Source: Algoriphagus sp. PAP.12
GTDB taxonomy: Bacteria > Bacteroidota > Bacteroidia > Cytophagales > Cyclobacteriaceae
Length of the DNA stretch: 64,000 bases
NCBI RefSeq assembly: GCF_026652115.1
Contig: NZ_JAPPSQ010000001.1
Coordinates: 738,716-802,715 of the forward strand
Direction of reading: 5' to 3'
Part shown: in pieces, positions 9,501 to 17,843 of the stretch
How positions within the stretch are numbered: the stretch's first letter is position 1
Layout: each line of letters begins with the position of its first letter
The notes under the pieces: generated by a model
The model's database searches: none
What the model was told of the DNA's origin: nothing
Seen by the model: only the letters and a program-made list of their open reading frames with translations
Program-made: the position numbers and the translations under genes

Positions 9501-9679
9501 AAATTTGCCCTGAATTTCCTCAGGAAGCTGAGATGGGATTATTTTATCACCAATCCCAACAAAAAATATTTGTGGCAATATGGATATGGGATCTCCCAAT
9601 TTTCCATGTTGGCATTTATTTTTTAAATATTCAGTGAAATGGTTTGGTATCCAATCCCTATTTTAGAAAAAACAGCCTT

Positions 9680-10798
9680 ATGAAAAAGGTAGACATTGCA
9701 GTTATTGGTCTCGGAGCTGTCGGTTCGGCTGCTTTATTTTTTTTATCAAAATCTGGGAAAAAAGTTCTTGGTTTGGATCGGTTTGATCCACCTCATTTTA
9801 TGGGTTCTTCTCATGGAGAAACGAGAATCACCAGATTGGCTGTTGGGGAAGGGAAAGAGTATGTGAGCTATGCCAAAAGGTCTCAAGAAATATGGAAAGG
9901 GTTGGAATCTGAAACTCAAAATCGGCTATTCAACCCATGTGGTGGCATTTTGATGGATTCTGGGATCACTCCTTGGGGTAAGCATGGGGGAGATGGTTTT
10001 TTTGAAAAAACAGTTGGGATCGCAAAATCCTGTAGTATTCCACATTCAACTTGGAAATCAGGTGAATTGAAAGAAAAGTATCCACAGTTTCAGCTAGAAG
10101 ATTCAGGTAAAGCTTATTTCGAGCCTTCGGCAGGACTCGTCTACCCTGATAGAATTATTCGAATTCAACTAGAATTGGCTCAGCAAAATGGTGCTGAAAT
10201 CAAAGTATATGCTCCAGTTAAATCTATTTACGCCAAACAGGATTCTATTATTCTTGAATTGAAAGAATCCCAAATTGAAGCAAAACGTGTTTTGATTTCG
10301 GCAGGGGGGTGGATCAAGGACTTTTTAGCGAAAGAAGAAAGGCCTGATTATAAGATTTGTCGGCAAGTTCTACATTGGATCGAAATAGAAGATGGATATT
10401 CACATTATAATGAATCACCGGTATTCATGTGGGGGTTTGGGAGAAAGCCTGAGGATTTCATTTATGGGTTTCCTACTCAAGATGGGAAGTCCGTGAAAAT
10501 GGCTTCAGAATCATTTTTAGAAACTACTCACCCAAATAACATGGACAGATCAATATCAAAAAAGGAACAAGAGATATTCTGGAATGAAAAAGTTGAAGGA
10601 AGGATTTGCGGACTTAAAAATCAATTTCTGAAATCTGAAGTCTGTTTATACACGGTTCGGAATGATTCAAAGTTTGTGGTAAAGCAGCTTCCAACTGTGC
10701 CTGGTGCAATGATGGTTTCAGCCTGTTCGGGCCATGGGTTTAAGCATTCGGCGGCATTGGGAGAGGAGTTGGCAGGTAGGATTCTTTTTTCTTGTTGA
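9680..10798 (+). CDS. FAD-dependent amine oxidase, sarcosine oxidase / N-methyltryptophan oxidase family
   Basis: The 372-residue enzyme belongs to the DAO superfamily, which oxidises N-methyl amino acids or related secondary amines and yields hydrogen peroxide. The N-terminal Rossmann motif is GLGAVGSAA (about residues 9-17), followed by the GSSHGETRITRLAVGEG segment characteristic of monomeric sarcosine oxidases and SolA. The Cys in VCLYTVRND aligns with the covalent-FAD Cys of that family. The C-terminal SACSGHGFKHSAALGE flavin-binding loop is present. ATG 9680 was chosen because the glycine-rich motif then begins at the usual distance; the frame extends 12 codons upstream without conserved sequence. 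The substrate cannot be told. No cofactor or C1 genes adjoin. Confidence 0.87.
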   Translation: MKKVDIAVIGLGAVGSAALFFLSKSGKKVLGLDRFDPPHFMGSSHGETRITRLAVGEGKEYVSYAKRSQEIWKGLESETQNRLFNPCGGILMDSGITPWGKHGGDGFFEKTVGIAKSCSIPHSTWKSGELKEKYPQFQLEDSGKAYFEPSAGLVYPDRIIRIQLELAQQNGAEIKVYAPVKSIYAKQDSIILELKESQIEAKRVLISAGGWIKDFLAKEERPDYKICRQVLHWIEIEDGYSHYNESPVFMWGFGRKPEDFIYGFPTQDGKSVKMASESFLETTHPNNMDRSISKKEQEIFWNEKVEGRICGLKNQFLKSEVCLYTVRNDSKFVVKQLPTVPGAMMVSACSGHGFKHSAALGEELAGRILFSC

Positions 10799-10838
10799 CA
10801 CTTATTGGGTATTTCCTCTTTTTTCTCCTCAAAAGACC

Positions 10839-10846
10839 TATTTTTG
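10839..10846 (+). promoter_or_regulatory. Candidate -7 box (TATTTTTG) for the ABC exporter
   Basis: TATTTTTG followed by C is a full match to the Bacteroidota -7 element. It ends 20 bp before the ATG at 10867. No convincing -33 TTTG at 19-21 bp spacing is seen. Confidence 0.42.
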
Positions 10847-10866
10847 CAGATTGAAGTGCAAGCAAC

Positions 10867-12657
10867 ATGGCGAAAAAAAGAGGATCTGGTCTAGAAGAAC
10901 ATGAAAAGCGAAAACTCAACAAACAGAGTTTTCAAAAGTTAAGTGGGGTTTTCAGGTTTCTTCTACCATACAGATGGACCTTTATTCTAGGTCTTGTATT
11001 TCTGTTATTATCTTCCCTGACCTTACTAACTTTTCCATATGTAGCTGGGAAATTGATAGATACAGCACAAGGAAAGGACTGGTATGTGACGGATATCAAT
11101 TCAATTGCTTTGATCCTCATTGCGATTTTGGGTGTTCAGAGTTTGTTCTCATTTTTCAGAGTTTGGACCTTTGCCTTGGTTTCTGAGAGATCAATGAGAG
11201 ATGTGAGATCGGCTCTATATAGTAGACTGCTTCGCCTGCCGATGACATTTTTTGATAAAAGAAGAACAGGAGAGTTGATTTCCAGAATTACTTCAGATGT
11301 CAGCCTGCTTCAAGATACATTCTCTGTGACCTTAGCAGAGCTTTTTAGGCAGGTGATTACCTTAATAGCAGGTATCGTATTCCTGATGGTCACTACCCCA
11401 AAGTTGACTTTGTTTATGTTGGGGACATTCCCTGTTCTGGTTCTTTTGGCCATGTTTTTTGGAAGGTTCATTCGAAATCTATCCAAGAAAACTCAAGATG
11501 AATTGGCAGCTGCTAATGTGATTGTTGAAGAAACTCTTCATTCTATCAGTACTGTCAAATCATTTGTAGGTGAGGTTTATGAGTCAAAAAGATATCATAA
11601 GGGGCTGAATAATGTAGTCGATGTGGCTTTAAAAACTGCCAAATATCGAGGTGCATTTATTTCATTTATCATTTTCGCCCTTTTTGGAGGAATAGTAGCC
11701 GTTATGTGGTATGGAGCGAGCCTGGTTGCTTCAGGTGAGATGAGTATTGGAGAGTTAGTTTCATTTGTTCTTTATACCACCTTTATAGGTGGCTCCATTG
11801 CAGGGCTGGGAGATATTTATAGTCAAGTACAGAAGGCAATTGGGAGCTCTGAAAGAGTTTTGGAGATTCTGGAAGAGCCTTTGGAGAAAAGTTCTACTTA
11901 TCATAAATCCGAGCTTGAAGGTAAAATTGAATTTGAACATGTAAGCTTCAGATATCCTACCCGTCCTGAGGTCGAGGTGCTTAAAGATTTGTCTTTCTAT
12001 GTCAATCCTGGAGAGAAGATAGCCTTGGCTGGTCACTCTGGGGCTGGAAAGTCTACGATCATTCAGCTCCTATTGAAATTTTATGATCTTGATTCAGGAG
12101 AAATATTGGTTGATGAGAAAGGACTTGATACGTGGGATCTAGAAAAGCTTAGATCGCATATCGGGATGGTTCCTCAAGAGGTATTGCTTTTTGGAGGTAG
12201 TATTCGAGAAAATATAGCATATGCTCGACCAGATGCCTCAGAGGATGAGATTATCCTGGCAGCTAAAAAAGCAAATGCTTGGCAATTTATCTCCAAGTTC
12301 CCTGAAGGACTGGACACCATGGTTGGTGAAAGAGGAGTTAAACTCTCTGGAGGTCAAAGACAGCGGGTTGCAATTGCAAGAGCGATATTAAAGGATCCAT
12401 CTATTTTGATATTGGACGAGGCGACTTCTTCATTGGACGCGGAGTCTGAGCATCTTGTACAGGAGGCTTTGGACGAATTGATGAAAGGAAGGACAACTAT
12501 CATCATTGCGCATCGATTGGCTACAATCAGAAAAGTGGACAGAATCTATGTCTTAAGTGATGGAAAAATAGTGGAGCAAGGTAGTCACACAGAGCTCCTC
12601 CACGAGAAAGACGGCTTTTATGCTAACCTTGTTAAGCTTCAATTTGCTGAAAGCTAA
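10867..12657 (+). CDS. ABC exporter, fused membrane and ATPase domains (MsbA/ABCB-like)
   Basis: The 596-residue half-transporter has six membrane helices (about 35-320) followed by a nucleotide-binding domain. Walker A GHSGAGKST is at 389-397, the Q-loop near 435, the signature LSGGQRQR near 493, Walker B ILILDEATSSLD near 512-523 and the H-loop IIAHR near 549, all intact. It should work as a homodimer exporting a lipid, peptide or drug-like substrate across the inner membrane. The domain order and the RTGELISRITSD coupling segment fit MsbA and eukaryotic ABCB transporters. There is no peptidase domain and no gene for a dedicated substrate. The start is ATG 10867, 68 bp after the oxidase gene, with its own -7 box. 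Confidence 0.92.
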   Translation: MAKKRGSGLEEHEKRKLNKQSFQKLSGVFRFLLPYRWTFILGLVFLLLSSLTLLTFPYVAGKLIDTAQGKDWYVTDINSIALILIAILGVQSLFSFFRVWTFALVSERSMRDVRSALYSRLLRLPMTFFDKRRTGELISRITSDVSLLQDTFSVTLAELFRQVITLIAGIVFLMVTTPKLTLFMLGTFPVLVLLAMFFGRFIRNLSKKTQDELAAANVIVEETLHSISTVKSFVGEVYESKRYHKGLNNVVDVALKTAKYRGAFISFIIFALFGGIVAVMWYGASLVASGEMSIGELVSFVLYTTFIGGSIAGLGDIYSQVQKAIGSSERVLEILEEPLEKSSTYHKSELEGKIEFEHVSFRYPTRPEVEVLKDLSFYVNPGEKIALAGHSGAGKSTIIQLLLKFYDLDSGEILVDEKGLDTWDLEKLRSHIGMVPQEVLLFGGSIRENIAYARPDASEDEIILAAKKANAWQFISKFPEGLDTMVGERGVKLSGGQRQRVAIARAILKDPSILILDEATSSLDAESEHLVQEALDELMKGRTTIIIAHRLATIRKVDRIYVLSDGKIVEQGSHTELLHEKDGFYANLVKLQFAES

Positions 12658-12677
12658 AGAAAGATTCTTCTTTGAAA

Positions 12678-13346
12678 TTAAAGGTTGTGTGCAGTGATTG
12701 ATTTGCACATCCCTAACCAATTTTCCTTATAGATTTGACTATCAGGGAACAAGGATTTCATTTCCTTTTCATCCAAAAGGCGGATTTCTTCCAAATATTG
12801 TTTTGCGTCTTCCTCTGACCATTTTTTCAATCTGCTCAGTCTGGTTTTGGTTAAAATAAACTCCATCCATGATTTTGGAAGGTTTTGAGCAAAAGGAAGC
12901 GCATAATGTGCTTCAATTGGAAAATACCTGTTTGGTGTTTGGATGTAGTACTTTTTACCTACTCGAAGAATCTCCTTAGCCATTTTTTGCTGATTCTCCC
13001 AAGTATAAAGATGTTCTATTACAGAGTTGGAAAAGACTAGATCAAAGTGATTATCAGTATATTCTGGCATATTGGTGCCATCGCCAATTTTACTAATCAT
13101 ATTGGGATTTCCAGTTTCCTCTATTGTTAAATTCAATAATGTAATCTCAATGTTAGGCATTGAAAGTAACTGACTTTGACTCCAGAAATATGCTGTTCCA
13201 CCAACATCTAAAATCTTAATTTTCTGGTTGTGCTTATAATTGTTATAAAAAAGTGATTCAAATATAGCTAAACGCTTTTTACGAAATTTAGCACCAATAG
13301 AATCGGAATTGTCTGAGGATGCAAATAAATTACTGATTAAATTCAT
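12678..13346 (-). CDS. Class I SAM-dependent methyltransferase
   Basis: The 222-residue protein has a Methyltransf_11-type core. Motif I is KILDVGGTAYFW at about residues 44-55. An acidic motif II follows strand 2, and the post-II segment is MPEYTDNHFDLVFSNSVIEHL, where the SNSVIEH stretch is typical. IQTPNRYFPIEAHY resembles enzymes acting on lipids, quinones or glycans near polysaccharide clusters. It is convergent with the ABC exporter and divergent from the sugar transferase 155 bp away. A role in tailoring a surface polysaccharide is plausible from the neighbours but not shown by the sequence. Confidence 0.85.
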   Translation of the reverse strand: MNLISNLFASSDNSDSIGAKFRKKRLAIFESLFYNNYKHNQKIKILDVGGTAYFWSQSQLLSMPNIEITLLNLTIEETGNPNMISKIGDGTNMPEYTDNHFDLVFSNSVIEHLYTWENQQKMAKEILRVGKKYYIQTPNRYFPIEAHYALPFAQNLPKSWMEFILTKTRLSRLKKWSEEDAKQYLEEIRLLDEKEMKSLFPDSQIYKENWLGMCKSITAHNL

Positions 13347-13501
13347 GGTTTGCCTTTAGGCTTTACTGTAAATAAATTCCGGGCAAAAGTAACCATGCTT
13401 GGGGATTCTTTTCGTAATTTTGGAAACAAATCATAAATCCTTTTCCTTGATTAGGTTTTGCAGGGTTTTTGCAAAAAAAAATTGTTTGGTGTAGAATTTT
13501 T

Positions 13502-14872
13502 ATGAAACGTAGATTTGACAAGTATTTTCCTTGGCTTTTTTTAGGAAGTGATTTCATTGCCTCCCTTGTTTCATTGATTTTTTGTTATCTATGGCTACGA
13601 TCTTTTGAATTAATTCAAGAAACTCAAATTCAGTCCCTTATATCACTTTCTTGTTTGTGGATTCTGATTTCTGCTTTGAGGAAGGATTTTAAAATTGGGA
13701 GGACAGACGAATACGATCATACTTTAGGGGTTTTAGCAATTACCGTAGTTTGGTTTGTAGGCGCTTCAATTTTTCTCTGGACTCCTTTTCATGCTCCATC
13801 TTTCCAATTCATTCCAATATTATTGTTCAGCTTAGGCATGATGTTGGTGATGGGAATTTTCAGAGTTGGTGTTCACATGGTTTTGAGGCGATATAGAGCA
13901 AAAGGGAATAATTTTCAAAATGCCGTAATTGTTGGAAAGGGAGGAACAAGTCCAAAGCTTGCAGATGTTTTCAAAATTAGAAAGGAGTTTGGGATCAATT
14001 TCTTGGGATATTATGATAATCAAACTTCTTGTAATCAGACAAGAGGAGGGATTATTGATTTCTTCGAAGAAGCTCCCAAATTAGATTTGGACCTAATCTA
14101 TATTCACGAGCATCTCGAACCAAAGTTGGTCAAAAAAGTAATTGACTTTGCAGATGAAAATTATGTTAAGGTCAAGATGATACCTGGAGGTAGTCTTCAA
14201 CTTGAAAAAAATCTATCTTTTTCTCGATATGGGGACTTTTTCGTCATCAATGTCAATGAAATCCCATTAGACAATACATTTAATAATTTTGCAAAAAGGA
14301 CGTTTGATGTGTTCTTCGCCAGTTTGGTGATAGTTCTTATCCTTTCGTGGTTAATTCCTTTGGTAGGCCTATTGATCAAATTGGAATCAAAGGGACCTGT
14401 ATTTTTTATACAGAAAAGGAATGGAGTGAATAATAAAGAATTCAATTGTTTGAAGTTTAGATCTATGACTCCAAATGATTATTCAGATACACACCAAGCG
14501 ACTAAAAATGATCCTAGAGTAACAAAAATTGGTTCATTTCTCAGAACCACATCCTTAGATGAAATGCCTCAATTTATAAATGTTTTATTAGGTGATATGT
14601 CAATAGTTGGTCCTAGACCTCACACTATACCAATGAACAAATCCTTCAAATCTCAAATTGAAAAATATAATTCAAGGCATAAAATTCGTCCAGGGATTAC
14701 GGGGCTAGCTCAAGTAAGAGGATTTAGAGGTGAAATAGAAAACCCACATCAAATTAGATCTAGGGTAAGATTGGATTCATTCTACATTAATAATTGGTCT
14801 TTTTTATTAGATATGAATATCATGGTTAAAACTATCCATGAGCTAATATTCAATAGAGAAAATGCCTATTGA
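13502..14872 (+). CDS. Undecaprenyl-phosphate sugar transferase (WcaJ-like initiating glycosylphosphotransferase)
   Basis: The 456-residue inner-membrane enzyme transfers a sugar-1-phosphate from a nucleotide sugar to undecaprenyl phosphate, the first step of exopolysaccharide or capsule assembly. About four N-terminal helices (20-130) and a CoA-binding-like domain precede the bacterial sugar transferase domain (about 265-456). That domain has the reentrant helix after KRTFDVFFASLV, then FIQKRNGVNNKEF, LKFRSM, the catalytic DE pair in TSLDEMPQF (about 353), GDMSIVGPRPH and RPGITGLAQV. ATG 13502 is preferred; 11 more codons upstream start at another ATG but add a non-family N-terminus. It overlaps the downstream methyltransferase by 11 bp. 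Confidence 0.92.
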   Translation: MKRRFDKYFPWLFLGSDFIASLVSLIFCYLWLRSFELIQETQIQSLISLSCLWILISALRKDFKIGRTDEYDHTLGVLAITVVWFVGASIFLWTPFHAPSFQFIPILLFSLGMMLVMGIFRVGVHMVLRRYRAKGNNFQNAVIVGKGGTSPKLADVFKIRKEFGINFLGYYDNQTSCNQTRGGIIDFFEEAPKLDLDLIYIHEHLEPKLVKKVIDFADENYVKVKMIPGGSLQLEKNLSFSRYGDFFVINVNEIPLDNTFNNFAKRTFDVFFASLVIVLILSWLIPLVGLLIKLESKGPVFFIQKRNGVNNKEFNCLKFRSMTPNDYSDTHQATKNDPRVTKIGSFLRTTSLDEMPQFINVLLGDMSIVGPRPHTIPMNKSFKSQIEKYNSRHKIRPGITGLAQVRGFRGEIENPHQIRSRVRLDSFYINNWSFLLDMNIMVKTIHELIFNRENAY

Positions 14873-15797
14873 TTTTTCACCTTGTAGGTGCCATTATTGC
14901 GGTTCGACAGCTTTGGGAGAATTTTCTGCCCAAGAGCGAATGTTTGGGAAGGGAGATACGTTTTCATATCAAGAATGTGAGGAATGTGCGTCCATCCAGA
15001 TTAATCCAATTCCGGTTAACCTTGGAGATTATTACACAGGAGATGAGTATTATTCTTTCATTCCTCTAGTTAAATCAGGTTCTTTTTCAAATCTATTAAA
15101 GGCAATCAGACTTCGAGGGTTTTTGAATTTGAAAATTGATGGATTGGCGCCAAAAGTTTATGGCTATTGGCTAAAAAAGGTTTTTACAAATTTCGATGTT
15201 TCTGTTGCGGATGTTGGATGCGGGAATGGACAGCTTTTGTATGAATTAAATGCTGGAGGATTTAAGGACTTGATCGGGTTTGACCCATTTTTAGATAAAT
15301 CAATTGAAGTTGCAGAGGGGCTATGCCTTTTGAAATCTGAGTTAAGTGAATCCGATCAAAAGTTTGATCTGATCATGTATCATCATGCGTTCGAACACCT
15401 GAGGGACCCTGAAAAGGAGTTGCAAGTTTGCTTCGATAAATTAAACTCAAAGGGGAAAGCCTTGATCCGGATACCGGTTACAGATTCAGAAGTTTGGCAA
15501 AAAGAAAGAGAATATTGGGTACAACTGGATGCTCCTAGGCATTTAACTATCCCAAGTGTCAAAGGGATATCAGGACTTTCCGAGAAAATAGGGTTTAAGG
15601 TTGATGCCGTTGAATTTGATTCCACTGAGTTTCAGTTTTGGGGAACAGAGCTTTACAAAAGAGGTCAAAAACTAAGAAGTAATGGCTGGGATGAGTTTTC
15701 ACAGACAGAAATGGAGAAGTGGAAAAAGAAAGCCCTCCACTTTAACAGGGAGGGCAAAGGAGATCAAATTTGTTTGTATTTATCAAAGCCTGAATAA
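14862..15797 (+). CDS. SAM-dependent methyltransferase with N-terminal zinc ribbon
   Basis: The 311-residue protein has an N-terminal zinc-ribbon-like module, with C10xxC13 and C39xxC42. A Methyltransf_23 core follows: motif I VADVGCGNGQLLYEL near residue 108, LIGFDPF, and the post-motif MYHHAFEHLRDPEKEL. This layout is common among sugar or nucleotide-sugar methyltransferases of polysaccharide clusters. It begins 11 bp inside the sugar transferase gene, so the two are coupled and likely act on the same surface glycan (inference). Its 3' end overlaps the convergent universal stress gene by 15 bp. Confidence 0.87.
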   Translation: MPIDFSPCRCHYCGSTALGEFSAQERMFGKGDTFSYQECEECASIQINPIPVNLGDYYTGDEYYSFIPLVKSGSFSNLLKAIRLRGFLNLKIDGLAPKVYGYWLKKVFTNFDVSVADVGCGNGQLLYELNAGGFKDLIGFDPFLDKSIEVAEGLCLLKSELSESDQKFDLIMYHHAFEHLRDPEKELQVCFDKLNSKGKALIRIPVTDSEVWQKEREYWVQLDAPRHLTIPSVKGISGLSEKIGFKVDAVEFDSTEFQFWGTELYKRGQKLRSNGWDEFSQTEMEKWKKKALHFNREGKGDQICLYLSKPE

Positions 15798-16697
15798 GGC
15801 ATCAAAGAATCCCATCGTTTCACCTTTCTTTTTAAAGATCAACATTGGAAGAACATTATTTGCTTTGATGACTTTTTCAGCAGTACTTCCTAGAAGGATT
15901 GCTGCTGATTTTGTTCTGCCTCTTGAACCCATAATAAACATATCCACTCCCAATTTCATGGCCTCTTTTAGTAGCAATTCTCCTGCATCTTCCCCTTCGT
16001 CCAAAACGAAGTCGCATTCTAGCTCTGGATGATCATGATGAGAGACAAAAGCTTCAAAATCCTTTTTTGCATTCGCTTTCATGATGTCAGCAAATTCTTC
16101 ATATGATTTCCCTGTTTTGGAATACCCATGAGGAACCTGATAAATGTGAACTGGAACCAATTGGGCTTTTAATTGATCGGCGATTCTTTCTCCGAAATCA
16201 TAGATCATATGATTGTGCTCGGAGAAATCTGTAGGAACCATTATTTTTTTCGGAAGCCCTGCAGGTCTCTTTTCCTGCAATAACATCACAGAACAAGGAG
16301 CTTTTTTAGCTACGCCATTTGCAAGAGCACCAGAACCTTTTAGAGTTTCTTTTCTACCCATTACAATTAAATCAACATCCTTGATTTTAGCCCATCTTAG
16401 TACTGTGTCTAAAGGATGATCACCTTCTTCAGCGAAAACTTCAATCTCAATAGACTCTGGAAATGCCTTTGATTTGATTTTATTCATCATAATTGCCTCA
16501 ACCGATTCATCTCCAGCGGCCAAAAGATCAGGGTATTCTTTGAGGATTTCGTCTGGAATCGCAAGGCTTTTGGCGACATGGACAAAGTAACACTTCTCCA
16601 CTCCCCAGAATTTGAGGAATACAACTGTCTTTTCGATTAGAATTTCATCCATTTCGGTCAAATCAAGACCGATCATTACTTTTGAAAAAAACTTCAT
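15783..16697 (-). CDS. Tandem universal stress protein (two UspA domains)
   Basis: The 304-residue protein has two Usp domains, about residues 5-142 and 150-292. The second has the ATP-binding G-2x-G-9x-G(S/T) signature in GSRGRTKSAAILLGST. The first keeps only part of it (MGRKETLKGSGALANG). Such proteins bind nucleotides and help cells endure stress or growth arrest; the precise partner is unknown. It is the only gene on its strand between the sugar transferase operon and the 2H phosphoesterase gene. Start ATG 16697 gives the standard first strand (KVMIGLDL). Confidence 0.9.
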   Translation of the reverse strand: MKFFSKVMIGLDLTEMDEILIEKTVVFLKFWGVEKCYFVHVAKSLAIPDEILKEYPDLLAAGDESVEAIMMNKIKSKAFPESIEIEVFAEEGDHPLDTVLRWAKIKDVDLIVMGRKETLKGSGALANGVAKKAPCSVMLLQEKRPAGLPKKIMVPTDFSEHNHMIYDFGERIADQLKAQLVPVHIYQVPHGYSKTGKSYEEFADIMKANAKKDFEAFVSHHDHPELECDFVLDEGEDAGELLLKEAMKLGVDMFIMGSRGRTKSAAILLGSTAEKVIKANNVLPMLIFKKKGETMGFFDALFRL

Positions 16698-16800
16698 GGG
16701 CGCGTATTATTTGTAGCCTTTAATTTAAAATTTTGATTTAGTTATTTAAATAGTTTTTTTGTTTTTGACTTTTGAGAAGTACCCAAGGTAATTAAATGAG

Positions 16801-17352
16801 ATGAGAAGCTTGCAAAAATATTTTTTGGCGATCATACCACCAGATGAGTTTTTAGATCAGGTAAATCAATTAAAACTTGAAATCAAAAATCAATTTGGAG
16901 TCAAGTATGCTTTGAAATCTCCTGCTCATATTACTTTGAAGATGCCATTTTTATTTGATGAAAATAAAATCTCAAAATTGACGGATTCACTATTTGATTT
17001 ATTTCAGGATTCTAGTCCATTTCCTGTTCAGATTTCAGGTATTGATCAATTTAGAAGAAGAGTCATTTTTTTTAAAGTTGGATTTTCAAGGGAGCTATTA
17101 GATTTGCAGGGAGAGATTAAAAAGCATTTGAAAAAAAACTTTCATTTGATCGAGGAGCTGAGCGATAAAAATTATCATCCTCATATGACTGTGGCATTTC
17201 AGGATATTAAAAAAGAGCAATTTGATCTACTGTATCAATTCATTTTTGAGAGAAAAGTAGAATTTTCTTTTGTTGCCAATTCCATAGTACTTCTCAAAAA
17301 AGAAGAAGGGTTTTGGAAAGGGGACAAATCCATAGATTTGTATTTTAAATAG
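16801..17352 (+). CDS. 2H phosphoesterase superfamily protein (2'-5' RNA ligase-like)
   Basis: The 183-residue protein carries the two HxTx motifs that define the 2H family: H43-I-T45 in AHITLKMPF and H128-M-T130 in HPHMTVAF. They sit about 85 residues apart on the two lobes of the fold. Members include LigT/ThpR RNA ligases and cyclic phosphodiesterases acting on 2'-3' cyclic phosphates. Which activity applies here cannot be told. No RNA-processing genes are next to it. The start ATG at 16801 is preceded by AT-rich DNA without a clear -33/-7 pair. Confidence 0.88.
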   Translation: MRSLQKYFLAIIPPDEFLDQVNQLKLEIKNQFGVKYALKSPAHITLKMPFLFDENKISKLTDSLFDLFQDSSPFPVQISGIDQFRRRVIFFKVGFSRELLDLQGEIKKHLKKNFHLIEELSDKNYHPHMTVAFQDIKKEQFDLLYQFIFERKVEFSFVANSIVLLKKEEGFWKGDKSIDLYFK

Positions 17353-17843
17353 AGAAATAGTGACTTTTTTACCCACGCTCACAAAAAAAACGCACATTTT
17401 ATTAAAATTTACTTTAAAAATTAAATTCTGAGTATTAATTATTTGTGAATTATTTATTTGGTGGACACTTTTTTAATTTCGGACACCTTGAGAATTAAAT
17501 GTCGAAACATCTATTATTTTAACAAAATTTCAGAATAAAATATTGAATTTAACGAGTTTTAATATTCTTAATTTTTGTTGAAATATTTTTAGAATAGGAA
17601 TAAAACATCAGTGTTCTTTAAATATTCAAAATTTTTGACTGGATAATTATAGAAAAGAGAAATAAGAAATTGGCGTACACTGTCCGATCAGGTATTTAAT
17701 AGAACAATAGATTGAAAATCTAAAAAACACGAAATAATATTTGGAAATATCTATAGTATCGAAAGAATACCAAATTTGTTCCTTTTCACAAATCCTCCGT
17801 CCTTAGCTTCTTGAAAATTAAATCATCTACAAAAATTTAACCT
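17353..17843. other. AT-rich leader region of the SusC/SusD operon
   Basis: This 491-bp stretch holds no coding frame I would support. It contains GGACAC at 17463-17468 and again at 17481-17486, and the reverse-oriented related TGTCC at 17681-17685. It is otherwise rich in A/T runs. It probably holds the promoter and regulator sites of susC, but I cannot assign a -33/-7 pair with confidence. Confidence 0.5.

Noticed and set aside
17461..17690. Insertion-sequence end suggested by GGTGGACACTTTT-like sequence
   Set aside because: No matching inverted end, transposase or target duplication was seen; more likely regulatory or chance.
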